Part shown: positions 11,036 to 21,484 of the stretch, in pieces
Layout: every line of letters begins with the position of its first letter
Numbering within the stretch: position 1 is the first letter of the stretch
Assembly: GCA_022495995.1 (NCBI GenBank)
Contig: JAFEMH010000339.1
Location: 62,001-126,000, forward strand
Source of the DNA: Adenophora triphylla var. japonica
Taxonomy: Eukaryota > Streptophyta > Magnoliopsida > Asterales > Campanulaceae
Length of the DNA: 64,000 nt
Direction: 5' to 3'
Program-made: the position numbers and the translations under genes
Notes under the pieces: generated by a model
Told to the model about the DNA's origin: nothing
The model's database searches: none
Seen by the model: only the letters and a program-made list of their open reading frames with translations

Positions 11036-12600
11036 TGTAACGATGTGTTGCCTTTTTCGCGGGAAAAATTCGATTTTTGCGTTTCTTTGAAAAACCAAAT
11101 AAAACCGGAAAAAACGGAGTCGCCACGCCATTTTAATTTTGAAGGGCCAAAACTTTGAAAAAAGCCCGAGATCAGAGATTTAGGTTCGGAGGTCATGTTA
11201 CGCGTCGGGAAGGACGTTAGTGTGCACCCGACGCGCCTCGTAAAACGAGTCTTCCAAGCTGAAAATCATTTGTGTGTGTGTTTGTGTGTGTTTTGGCCAA
11301 AATAAGTTGAAACTGGAAAAAGTAAAAATTGGGATGTCTTTTTAAGACTTTAAACTGATCCCATGATTTTTTGGAAGATTTTTGGATTGAGATTTGGTAC
11401 TCAAAAAACCCTTTGAAGTTGAGAAGTCACTTCTGCCAGAAGAAAATGGCAGCAGACACCTGATTTTGAAATGGATTCAAGGGTCCTAAAACTTCATAAT
11501 CTGGATGAACTCAGAGAATGAAAGTTTCTCTAGACTCCTTGAATAAACTTTGTGTGAAAGAAATTTCCATTTTGGAGAAGATTTGAGGGGTCAAAACCTT
11601 CTGGAAACCTCAGATATGAGATCTGGATTCCCAGAAGCTGATGAACTAGCCTCTGAAAGAAAAATTGAAAAGAGGAGTTTTACTCACCCAAAAAATAAGG
11701 TAAAAATATTTCTGGAAAGCTCTGGATGTTGGCTACAAAAAGTGTTTTGTAGTCAACACCAAATTCCAAGTTCATCTGTGTCCAAAAATTAAGACCATGG
11801 ACTGAGGTCTGGGAAAATTGCTACTGGACAGCAACTTTCCAAGAAAGAAAACAAGATTTTAAGGGGAGTTTTGCATCCATGCTTGTCCCCATTTCCCTAG
11901 GTTTTGGTTAGTGATCACTAAACATTTTAGTGGTGAATCAACTATACCAAACCATCCTTGGGGTACATTAGGACTAAGCATTTCATTTGCTTAGGGAGGG
12001 GGATTTTACCCTTTGAAATCAAGATTTAGTGCTTGAAAATGGTTTTTTAGGGTTTTGAAAGTGCATTTTTGCAAGTAAGAAAGAAAAGCTTTGAAAATAA
12101 TGTTGATCTTTGTAGAAGATCATCCATGGAGATGGTCTTCCATGGTGATCTTCTTAGATCTAGAGAAAGAAGATGAAAGAACTACATTTTGTAGTTTGAA
12201 GATGCATGCATGGATGAGATTTAGGGTTAGGAAGAGGAGGGTTTACCAATCTTCCTTGTGTTCTTGAGTGTTTGGCTTGAGTGTATGAGTGTTTAGGGCT
12301 TTAATATGAGAGTGAGTGGATGAGTATGAGTTGGGAAAGATTGGAAAGAAAAAGGTGACAATTCTTGAGAATTCTCACTGTTTTCTCTCTATATTTCGCC
12401 GTAACTTCGTTGCTATTGTGTTCTTCCTTTTTATTTTCGTGACTCGGAGGGCTCAATTTATAGCCCTCTGAAAATAGCAAACGTATCCGCGCGGACAAGG
12501 TCGCAGGGCGTGCACTGTTCATTAATTACGGCTCCGGCCTTGGACAGGAAGAATAAAAATTCAAAAAACCAAATTAACGGCCGGTTTTGTGTTTCCAACT
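11036..12600 (-). repeat. element 1 5' LTR (right-hand), outer end uncertain
   Basis: The LTR starts next to the PBS with TGTAACGATG (plus strand). It contains a second copy of the PBS core CGGAGTCGCCA at 11115-11125, AT-rich sequence with no ORF, a TG microsatellite at 11272-11292, and the CG-rich motif TATCCGCGCGGAC near 12485. The outer terminus is not determinable because no second full copy lies in the window. No host gene is seen in 11036-12944. Confidence 0.55.
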
Positions 12601-12944
12601 TTCTATTTATGGTTTTATTCTTTTGTTTTGCTTTTTAAGATGCTTTTCTTGGTTTAACTTCATTTGGCAATGCCCATTCTACCCTCCCTTTGTTAGAAAT
12701 GTTAGGATAGTTAGGAATTGTTAGAAATGTTATAACTTTCGTTAATTTTATAACGAAAATTCTAACAAGCTCAAATTGGAGCACTTACACACGCGTCATT
12801 GGTGGGTATCTGACGGTTACTATTCTGATGATGACATGGGGCCCCCCAGTCTTGTCATGCCTCAATAACTGTAATTAGCATTAAATGTTGGGGGCGTATT
12901 GTCTGGGTTGTCACTTTACCCATGGGTTAACCCGGTTAAGGAGG
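12600..12944. other. AT-rich interval with an imperfect inverted repeat
   Basis: This lies between the element 1 LTR and the promoter of the plus-strand gene. An imperfect inverted repeat (TGTTAGAA...TTCTAACA, about 12719-12768) may be the border between the two elements. No gene is seen. Confidence 0.35.
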
Positions 12945-12953
12945 TATAAAAAT
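12945..12953 (+). promoter_or_regulatory. TATA box of the antisense gene
   Basis: TATAAAAAT on the plus strand lies about 400 bp upstream of the ATG at 13345, with about 160 bp of C/A-rich leader before a splice donor. The spacing is right for a start of transcription near 12975-12985. Inferred from sequence only. Confidence 0.6.
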
Positions 12954-13114
12954 CAAAATCCTTTCATTTCAAATCTTTACAAACCCCTGTTCGAGAGCAA
13001 AGGCGAAAGAGATCTCCGCGAACACAAAGAATCTTCAAACCCAGTTCCCGGCGAGCTTGATTTTTCCGGCGAAGTTGCTTTCTGCATTGATTCCATTCAT
13101 TCTTGCAAACTCAG

Positions 13115-13342
13115 GTATGAAATTTCTCCTTTTCTTACAACTTCCTTTCATGTTCCAGCGTTTTCTAGGGTTTAGGAGTGATTTTGTCCATGCCAAGAAC
13201 CGCCATTGTTGAAGAATGGAGCTTTTCTTCATGAATTTTTGTTTTAAACTCTCAAACTTCAAGTCTTTGATTCTCTTTGCATTTTGTATGAATTTTCTTG
13301 GATATTGAATGAACTCCCCCTTTAATCTTTGATTCCCCTTAG
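13115..13342 (+). other. 5'UTR intron of antisense gene
   Basis: Donor CAG|GTATGA and acceptor CCCCTTAG|AA bound 228 bp of T-rich sequence with no ORF, and the acceptor lies 2 bases before the ATG. A T-rich interior and consensus ends support a real plant intron. There is no transcript evidence. Confidence 0.6.
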
Positions 13343-13655
13343 AAATGGCTCGTTCTTGGGACCATTCCCCTCGATTCCGTTATGGATACCACACTGGTAA
13401 TCTAAGGGTATATCGGCGAGAGAGAGGTCCATGGTTGATGCTGCACTTGGATGACATAAGCAAGCAGTTGAGGGGTTATGGCCGATCCCGTTTATTCATC
13501 CAATACCCAGATTCCACAAGAATAGATAGGATCGATTCTGGGTCACCAAACATTATAGTGTTTGAGGATAGGGCTCAAATGGTGGAGCACATCGAACTGT
13601 TCTACCCAGCCTCCGACCGCGAAATGCGTGAGCGTCTGAGAGGTACGGCTCCCTC

Positions 13656-13775
13656 CTCGGCCTTATGAAATGACGAGGAGGGAAATCTTCCTTCCTCGGC
13701 TTTATGAAATGACGAGGAGGGAAATCTTCCTTCCTCGGCCTTATGAAATGACGAGGAGGGGAATCTTCCTTCCCC
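13656..13775 (+). repeat. three 39-bp tandem copies inside intron 2 of the antisense gene
   Basis: The unit CTCGGCTTTATGAAATGACG... is 39 bp, so it stays in frame if read through (repeat peptide YEMTRREIFLP). It contains the inverted pair GACGAGGA / TCCTCGGC. The predicted splice (13643-13830) removes it, while reading through gives a repeat protein that stops. Confidence 0.85.
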
Positions 13776-16465
13776 GTCCTAAATCAGCCCTTGACGAGGT
13801 AAATAACTTTGTCTCCTCGTCTTTATGCAGATATGACGGGAAGAGAAGGAGAACCCTCCTCGTCTACTCAGATAGTTAACGCCTTCATTGAGGGGGCGCA
13901 AGCTGATGCCCGCCTAGTCCGAAGAAGGGGAGGCCGAGGAGAAGGTAGCCGAGGAAAGCAAGTGGAGAGGACACCAAAGCCTGGGGATCCCATGATTGAA
14001 AAATTGTACTCCAAGTACAAGGTGAACCGGGATGAGTACAAGTTAACTTATATGGGCAAGATTGAGCCGAAGACGGAGAAAGAGGAGACGGACTTCTACT
14101 ACAACCAAGATTATGTCCACTTCTATTATAAATACTTCCAACAGGGCTTCGTCTTCCTCTGGACCCCTTCATCTCGCGAATTTTTGGACGATGTAAAGGC
14201 GGCCCGCCATGCTAGGAGCCAATGGCACTAGGGTGCTGGTTAGCTTCATCATCCTCTGCCGTAGTTTAGGCTATGAGCCGACCATGGGAGCCTTCCGTCA
14301 CTTCTACATTATCCAAGTCATCAAGGAACAATGGCTGGTAGTAATTAGGAGTGCCAATAGGAAACCAAAATTGCTCCTTCCCATGTCTAGTAAAGTTCCA
14401 GGCTGGGATCATCACGTTATCCGAGTTGAGAGCCGCCAAGGTTGGGAGTTCCAGTCTCCTTGTGATGACCCAACATCTTCCTTCGCTGTCCAACAATATG
14501 AGTGGACCAAAGCTTTGATCAAACGTCTAGAAGAGTTTGCCAGGGTAGGGTCCTGGATTTGGAAGCAAGTTGAATCCTCTCGACCATTTTTATATCCAGC
14601 AGGATTAATGCCGGGGAACGAGGACGGGGTGGCTCCCCCGGTCAATGTCAAAGAGGTCGTCGCTTCAATGATTGGACGGTACATCCCGGCTTCGTATTTC
14701 ACGAGGATTGTATTAGGTGCCATGATGAGCGTCCCCGTGACCAATGTATTGGAGCATCTAACATTGTTGGACGTAAACATTTGTCTTGGACCCTTGTGAT
14801 TTTTGCATGTCAAATTATTTTGCTCGTACTTGACCTTGAATTCTTTTGCTCGTACTTGACTATTTCTTCCTTGTCTTTACAGATTTAATAATCGAGGAAG
14901 AAGCAAATTTGAAATGGAGAGACTAAGTCCCCGTGAGCCGATCAGCGTAAGAGAAAGCGAGCAAGAAGTCTGCTTTGGTGGAGAGGAAGGACGAGGCCAA
15001 TGCTCGTAACTGCTGCTCGGTGTCCGGGGTGATAAGCCCCTACCCCTCAAAGTGCATCAGATATTAATTCCGAGGACGCACATCCGAGGATCAAGTTGAA
15101 CCCGTAATCGGTGACTTGGGCCGACCTTTCTACCGGGTGCCGAGGAGGCGGGAGCCGAGGAAAGCCGCCTCGTTGCTCGGAAATCTGGCTCCAAAAGAGC
15201 CCAAGGTTCGAGTGCCGAGGAGCCTGTAACTAAGAAGGCTAATGTTGGTGGGGCTCCCCACGTCGAGGCTCCCCATGTTGAGGCTCCTCCTCCTTTAACC
15301 ATCCAAAATATTAAGACTATTGAGCAGGACGACGAGCTGGCCAAGAGCATGGCCATCAACGTTCCTCGGCTCAAAGGAATTCCTCTGCAAACTAGGACGG
15401 GGCCCTTAGTACGATTGGGCGAGCCCCGCTCGAGAGATCTATGGACGAGGATGCCTATGATGCTCTTGTCCAGGAGGCCCCCAGCGATGATACCTTGCTT
15501 TGTTGCAAGGGGCTCTTAATTGCCGAGGTGAATATCCTTTCCTTGCTCGTTGATCATTGATTTTGAGAGATGTATACTTCTAATATGATATTGAACTTTC
15601 TTTCAGTTGGCTTCTGTCACGGCGTATGAAAATGTTTTGGCCAAGAAGAAGACCAGACGCATGAATGAGGCCAAGGCGACCCGGCAAAAGCGATTCTGAG
15701 AAGTCTTCCTTGGTTAAACTTCTGAAAGCCAAAGATGCCGAGCTTGAGGCAGCCAAGGCGAAGGTGGAAGCTGAGGTGAAGAGGGCCGAGGAAGGGAAGG
15801 CCAAGGCCGAGGAAGAGAAGGCCAAGGTCGAGGAGCATCTCCGGCTTAAAGGAGAGGAGCTGACCAAAGCTCTTACGGATAAGGCCGAGCTTCAGGCAAA
15901 GGCCGAGGAAGCTGAGGCCAAATACCAAGGACTGGAAGCTGCCCTTCCTGCCAAAGAAAACGAGGCTGTGGCGCGCTTCAAGGAGAGCCCGGCATTCAAG
16001 GATGCTGTGGTAGCTAGCTCGGTCTTTCAGGAGGCCGTGGACGAGCAGACGGCCACCATGTTTGAAGATGGTTACCTCCATCTCGCTCGTAGTATCCTGG
16101 CTGAACCTTCCACCGGCTTGGATATCAACAAGGTCGCCATGCTAATATGCCGGGATCAATACGGCGAGGAAGTTAGGGCCTTCCACAGCTTGGTCCCCTA
16201 TTCCACAAGCAACTTAGAAATAATAGCAGCTAAGGATGCTAAGGCTTGTAGGGAAGTGTGGAGGCCGGCTCCCGTTGTCCCCGGCAATCTTAAAGACCTG
16301 GTGGAGGAGATCCAGGACGATGAAGAGCCTGAGGCTATGGAAACCGAGGAAGGAAGAGGAGCCGAGGAAACTGATGCTCTTATCAATCAAACGGACCTTC
16401 CTCCTCCTGGCTCCATTACTCAAGATTGGCTTGAAAAGCCTTTTGATGATGCTCAAAAATCTTAG

Positions 16466-16750
16466 AATAGCTTTTTCCTGTTATGCTTTTTGTAATAGAT
16501 GATAGGATGTGTAATTTCATTTGAATATCAATGAAAAATCCTTTGTTATGATTCTTGTTATTTCAATAACTTGCTCGTATCCTTGCATGCTAGGCAGAGG
16601 CACTGGACTTGAGAAGGTGGGATCCAAAGAAGGTCCCTTATTGCTTACTTATTGAACAAGTGGTTTGGCCGAGGAAGTTTCCTCGGCTTTAACTATGCTC
16701 GTACGTCATTTAGGCCGAGGAAGTTTTCCTTGGCTTTGAATATGACTTGT
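16466..16750. other. 3' flank of the antisense gene
   Basis: This is an AT-rich 3'UTR-like stretch (TTTGAATATCAATGAAAAATCC near 16520-16542 could serve polyadenylation), then two GCCGAGGAAG...TTCCTCGGC hairpin-like pairs at about 16669-16690 and 16713-16735. No gene. Confidence 0.45.
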
Positions 16751-17173
16751 GATCCTGAACCAAGGTGGACCCTTGGTGGGATGTATGGTAAGCCATTAGG
16801 CCAAGGATGACCCTTGGTATTGGCTGTTGTGTAAGCCATCAGGCCAAGGAGGACCCTTGGTCTTGGCTTCGTGGTAAGCCATCAGGCCAAGGAAGACCCT
16901 TGGTCTTGGCTGTATGGTAAGCCATCAGGCCAAGGAAGACCCTTGGTCTTGGCTGTATGGTAAGCCATCAGGCCAAGGAAGACCCTTGGTCTTGGCTGTA
17001 TGGTAAGCCATCAGGCCAAGGAAGACCCTTGGTCTTGGCTGTTGGTAAGCCATCAGGCCAAGGAAGACCCTTGGTCTTGGCTTCGTGGTAAGCCATCAGG
17101 CCAAGGAAGATCCTTGGTCTTGACTTTGTGGTAAGCCATCAGGTCAAGGAAGATCCTTAGTCTTGGCTGTGTG
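16751..17173. repeat. 43-bp minisatellite, about ten copies
   Basis: The unit GGTAAGCCATCAGGCCAAGG... repeats with a 43-44 bp period from 16751 (a degenerate first copy) to 17173. Each copy has an inverted pair CCAAGG..CCTTGG that could fold. It lies between the pol stop (17398) and the antisense gene, the position of hypervariable 3'UTR repeats in Tat/Ogre elements. Confidence 0.9.
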
Positions 17174-17397
17174 TTTGAGAGAGTTGGAGATAATGTCCTC
17201 ATCTTCCGGAGTTGGTGTAGATAGTTGATAGTGGCTTTGCATATTGGAAGAAACTGCTTTCGTAGAACTGAAATGCGATTACATAGAACTGCAATCCTAT
17301 CAACTAAAAAGACAAAAAGAAAACAAAAGACCGAAAATAAAAGACCGAAAATAAAAGACCGAAAATAAAGAGCTAATCTATTGCAAAATAAACTAGA
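17174..17397. repeat. short linker with AAAAGACCGAAAAT microrepeat
   Basis: An AT-rich linker just downstream of the pol stop contains about four copies of a 14-bp unit (AAAAGACCGAAAAT) at 17315-17370. No coding. Confidence 0.7.
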
Positions 17398-18440
17398 CTA
17401 GTGATAATATTTTCTAAGGTTGTCGAATGCCATGGATGCTTGAGATCCTTCCTCCTTGGTCCTCAATCTGTAGGTCCCTTCTCAGATGACTTGAGTGATG
17501 ATATAGGGACCTTCCCAATTTGGGGAGAGCTTGTTTTGTTCTGCTTTCCGACCAGTGGCTTCGATCTTTCTAAGTACCCAATCGCCTACTTGGAATACTC
17601 TTTTGATGACCCTCTTGTCGTGATATGCCTTGGTCCTTTGCTTGTAATTCACCATCCTCATCTCGCGGCTAGTCATTTTTCATCTATCGTGTCCAGGTCT
17701 AGGAGCCTATTGACCTTGTTGACTTGCTCATCATAATGGGAGTTCCTTCTTGTAGGGATGGCCATCTCTGCTGGTGCCGTAGCCTCGTAACCGAAGGTTA
17801 GTGCGAATGGGGTTTCCCCGGTTGGCCCCGGGTGGTTGTGCGAACAACCCGTAAAGCTAGGGAAGTTCGTCCCGACCATCTACCCTCGCGTCCTTCAAGA
17901 TTCTTGGTGAGGGCGGTTAGGACCAGTTTGTTGGCGGCTTCTGCTGGCGACCCGCTGCCTTGGGGGTCTCTGGCCAATTGAAGATTTTGCATGGCGTACT
18001 TTGACTCTTCCCAATTCGGTTGTAAATGCCGTGGAGAATTGAAGGCCATGGTCGAGAAACAATTGTATGCGGAAGGCCGAATCTGCACCGAGATGTTGTC
18101 ATGAACAAAGTTGATCGCGTTCTCTTCCGTTATCTTGGCCAATGCCTTGGCTTCTATCCACTTGGAGAAGTAATCAATGACTACTATCACGTACTTGCAA
18201 TTACCACGGGCGGGTGGGAAGGGTCCAGTGAGGTCGATCCCCACATATCAAATGGCCACGTAGGTATTACAAGTGTTTGCTCAGCTAAGGTAGTCTTGGA
18301 ATGTCGAGAGAACCTTTGGCATTTGTCACATTTTCGAACATAGGCATGCGCGTCTTCCCTTAGGTTTGGCCGGTAGTAACCTAGCGATATGATTTTGTCG
18401 GCTAAGGTTACGGCCCCCAGGTGTCCGCCGCAAACACCTT
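17398..18440 (-). pseudogene. element 2 integrase
   Basis: The minus strand ends LRKYYH with a TAG at 17398-17400. It contains, from C- to N-terminus, the SH3-like end (VFQVGDWVLRKIEA, WEGPYIITQVI, 17480-17680), ETPFALTFGYEA at 17790-17830, the core entry GIDLTGPFPP..DYFSKWIEAKAL (first Asp region, about 18130-18244), and the HHCC finger (CGGHLGAVTL...CDKCQR, about 18310-18435). The second Asp and Glu region (17900-18110) is heavily frame-shifted, with two overlapping frames. No chromodomain. Inactive as read. Confidence 0.85.
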
Positions 18441-18533
18441 CATGTACTTACGCCGGGAGGTTCTCGGTTTCCTTGGGATAGACACACCTTAGCGGGGGCT
18501 TCGTGAAAGATCTTCGGTAGAGGACTCCGTTCA

Positions 18534-19330
18534 TCACCACGAATCTTGGAGACCTCTTTTTGATAAGCTTGGCTCGAGCATCATCTTACGGGAGTTTCTC
18601 CTTCTCAATGTATTCGATGTAGTCATCGATCCAGCATCTCTCTTCCTCGTCCGAAGCATGACTTGTAATCTTTCATACGCGGGTTCCTCGGCATAAACTA
18701 CATATGGGTTGGTCTCAGAAGGAAGTGCGTCCATGGTGGCTAGTTTGGAGAGAACGTCTGCGACTTGGTTGTCTTCCCTTCCTATACGCTTGAGCTCGAA
18801 AAATTCCATTTTCTTCGTCATATCTAGGACCAGGTCTCTATTTTTGGCAAGGGTGACATCTTGAGTGTTATATTCTCCTTTCACTTGTTTAACAACAAGT
18901 TGGGAGTCACAGAAAGCCACCTTAGTTGCTCCATAGAAGGAGGCCAACTCAATGCCAAATATGAGAGCCTCGTATTCGGCTTGATTGTTAGAGCGGGGAA
19001 ACTGAAGCGGATGGCATCTTGTATAGTATATTCTCCTTACGGGCTTGCTAGTACTACTCGGCTCCGCTTCTTTCCTTGGTAGGCTGATCCGTCCGTATAC
19101 GGGATCCAACGGTTGGATGGGAGTTCAATGGGAGAGTCTTTTTCCTCCGGCGCGTTTTGCTTCGGGAGGTGGGGAGATGCTCGCCCCATAAAGGCGGTCT
19201 CGACCATGAAGTCGGCCAAAGGCTGTGCTAGGAGGGTCTTCCTTGGTTGGTAAGTGATATCAAACTCCGTTAGAGCGATTGACCAATTAAGGAGACGTCT
19301 GAGCCGTCCAACTTGTGAAGGATTTTCTTG
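18534..19330 (-). pseudogene. element 2 RNase H
   Basis: The minus frames give PYTDGSA (catalytic Asp, about 19100-19120), SNNQAEYEALIFGIELA (catalytic Glu, about 18955-19000), FCDSQLVVKQVKGEY (Asp, about 18880-18920) and REDNQVADVLSKLAT (about 18725-18775). This is the full order of a gypsy RNase H, with one frame change near 19040 and a conventional length. The upstream linker LLNWSIALTEFDITYQPRKT (19240-19300) is the usual RT-RNase H connection. Confidence 0.88.
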
Positions 19331-20580
19331 ATGGTTCATTGGTGTAGACGGTGATAGGGTGTGCGAGAAAATATGCACGCGGCTTCCTTGAAGCAATGAC
19401 TAGTGCGTATGCTATCTTCTCCACATTAAAATATCTGCTTTCTACATCGGACGAGCTTTTGAGACATAGTAGACGGGCTTACGAATTCCTTCATCCTTTC
19501 GAACTAAGGCAGTGCGACAGGCGTGATCAGTGGCGGCTAGGAAGACGTATAGCATCTCACCGGTAGTCGGATGCTAAGCGGGAGGGGAACCCAAGTACTC
19601 CTTCAACCGGAGGAACGCTTCCGAGCATTCGGGAGTCCGGGAGAAGCTCTTGGTACCCTTGATACCTTGAAGAAAGGCGGTGACTTTTCGGCGGACTTGG
19701 CGATGAATCTTCCAAGGGCCGCAATTCTTCCATTAAGTCTTTGGACCTCCTTGATGGTGGTAGGTTCCTTCATGTCAATGAGCGCCTTGATCTTTTACGG
19801 GTTTGCTTCAATCCCCTTTGGGAAACCATGAAGCCCGAAATTTCCCTGCGGTAACTCCGAACACGCACTTGCTTGGATTCGGCTTCATGTTGTTTGCTCG
19901 GAGGTTGTGGATGGTCTCTTCTAGGTCGGGAACGTGGCTGCCTTCCTTGGTCTTTATGACCATGTCATCAATATAAGCCTCCATGTTTCTACCTATCGAC
20001 TTGCAAAAACTTGATTTACCATCCGTTGGTAAGTGGCACCGGCATTCTTGAGCCCAAAAGGCATCATGATGTAGCAGAAATTCCCACGAGGTGTTTGAAA
20101 GGCGATCTTCTCGATGTCTTCTTTCGCCATTTTTATCGATGATAGCCTCGAGTAGGCATCTAAGAAGGCGAGAGTTTGGTGTCCGAAATGGAGTCCACCA
20201 ACTTGTCGATTACGGGGAGAGGATAACCGTCCTTGGGGCGAGGCTTTGTTTAGATCGGTAAAGTCTATGCACATACGCCATTTCCCATTTTGCTTCTTCA
20301 CCATAACGACATTAGCCAACCAAGCGGGGTATTTGACTTCGCGAATTATTCCCGCTCGGGTAATTTCGCACCTCTTCTTTTATAGCTTCCTCCTTGTCCC
20401 TTGCAAAATTTCTCCTCGTTTGGGAGATGGTCTTCGCTAAAGGATCAACTTCTAAGCGGTGGAGGGCTACTTCTTCATTGATCCCCCTCATGTCTTCGAC
20501 TCTCCAAGCAAAGACGTCGAGACTGTTTTTCAAGAGGGATATGATTCTTTCTTTCTCTTCTGTGATAGCTGGCCTCCTAG
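19330..20580 (-). pseudogene. element 2 reverse transcriptase
   Basis: From the N-terminus on the minus strand: DVFAW (about 20520), then NVVMVKKQNGKWRMCIDFTD (about 20255-20315), FLDAYS and MPFGLKNAGATYQRMVNQVF (about 20000-20060), then the catalytic YIDD at 19964-19975 (Tyr-Ile-Asp-Asp) in a shifted frame, followed by the thumb. Three or more frameshifts (near 20230, 19990, 19800). Family: plant Ty3/gypsy, Tat-like. Confidence 0.9.
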
Positions 20581-20599
20581 CTTGATTTTTTGTTCGGGA

Positions 20600-21484
20600 T
20601 AGTCGGGATTAATGACTACCTCTTCTAGCTCATCTACGAGGCTTCATTTACGGGTCCGTCTCGAAATTCCGGGGATTCGATGATGATCTCTACGATTCTC
20701 CTCCCTTCATTGTCGTTTACATTGAGGCCTTCTTCCTCCATAAGTTTATCGATGTACGGAAGATCGTTCTTCCCCGAGTCATGGTTGGCCCCGAGTTACG
20801 GTCATTGATGAGAATGGGGTCTTCCTCGGAGATGGGTAGAACTATGCCTTGGTCATCCGCAGTTTCTAGAACCATAGGCTCTTCTTCCAGTGTGGGTAGA
20901 GTTACGCCTTGGTCATCCACAATTTCTAGGACCATAGGTTCCTCTTCCTCACTTTCCCATACTTCACGGATATAGTTCATTCTAGAGCTAGTTTCCGTGG
21001 TCTTCTGTGATTTGGTGATCTTGATGTTCTCCTCGGGCGTATCTATCTCCACGCTTTTTGACTTTTTCCGGCTCTTGACAACATGTTCCAAGAAATCTTT
21101 GGGGGTTGCCCTCAAGCATCCAATGCCAGCACGAGTGGGAAATTTAACTCGTTGGTGAGGAAGGGAGGCTACCATTCCAAGTTTGGCTTGACTTGGAATG
21201 CCGATAATTGCATGATAGGCACTAGTTAAATCCATGACTATGAAAGTGACAGTAGCTTTGGCTCGGAAGGGATGATCGCCGACTTTGAGTTCTAGTTCTA
21301 CGGTTCCCTTTGCTCCAACCTTATGGTTGGTGAATCCTTCAAGCCTTCCATGATATGGCTCTAGCGCAGTGTCCTTCAACCCCATTTGTTGGAAGGCTGA
21401 ATAGTGCAAGATGTCACGGGGAGGCCCCGTGTCAACAAGAAGTCTTTCGGATTCAACATTGTCAATTCGACCCTTGATGACCAA
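20600..21484 (-). pseudogene. element 2 aspartic protease
   Basis: The minus frame of 255 codons (20717-21484) has VDTGPPRDILHYSAFQQMGL at its start. The active site is D-T-G followed by Pro-Pro where the family usually has Ala/Ser, so a local base change or sequence error is likely. The usual flap/second half follows (YHAIIGIPSQAKLG, about 21165-21220), then an acidic linker with two near-identical 60-bp repeats (EEEPMVLEI.DDQG, 20830-20950). Confidence 0.85.

Larger units (their letters stand above)
420..12600 (-). mobile_element. Tat/Ogre-like Ty3/gypsy LTR retrotransposon 1, decayed (outer ends approximate)
   Basis: Read on the minus strand the order is LTR (right), tRNA-Arg-type PBS 11016-11034, leader, gag, an acidic unrecognised region, protease with a G-patch-like segment, a remnant of the RT start fused to integrase, a tandem-repeat block and an opposite-strand DUF7745-like ORF. 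Opposite-strand extra ORFs between pol and the 3' LTR, and repeats in the 3' untranslated part, are known traits of the Tat/Ogre group. RT and RNase H are missing. Neither outer LTR boundary nor a TSD could be fixed, so the ends are estimates. Confidence 0.65.
12980..16465 (+). pseudogene. spliced antisense gene, gypsy-type Transposase_28 domain plus coiled coil
   Basis: A 5'UTR exon ends CAG|GTATGA at 13114. Intron 1 (13115-13342) ends TTAG just before ATG 13345. The next exon ends at 13642; intron 13643-13830 keeps the frame (ERLR-DMTGREG). The following exon (13831 to about 14772) encodes the Transposase_28-type (PF04195) block: YYKYFQQGFVFLW, then VLVSFIILCRSLGYEP...FRHFYII and GWEFQ. Further introns are likely at about 14773-14881 and 15529-15606. 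The final exon (15607-16465) encodes a long Lys/Glu/Ala coiled coil (about 15715-15930) and an acidic tail. Frame breaks near 14210, 14885 and 15695 remain. Orientation is opposite to gag-pol. Its role is unknown. Confidence 0.65.

Noticed and set aside
16751..17173. CRISPR-like regularly spaced repeat
   Set aside because: Units are contiguous with no unique spacers, and the setting is a plant retrotransposon.
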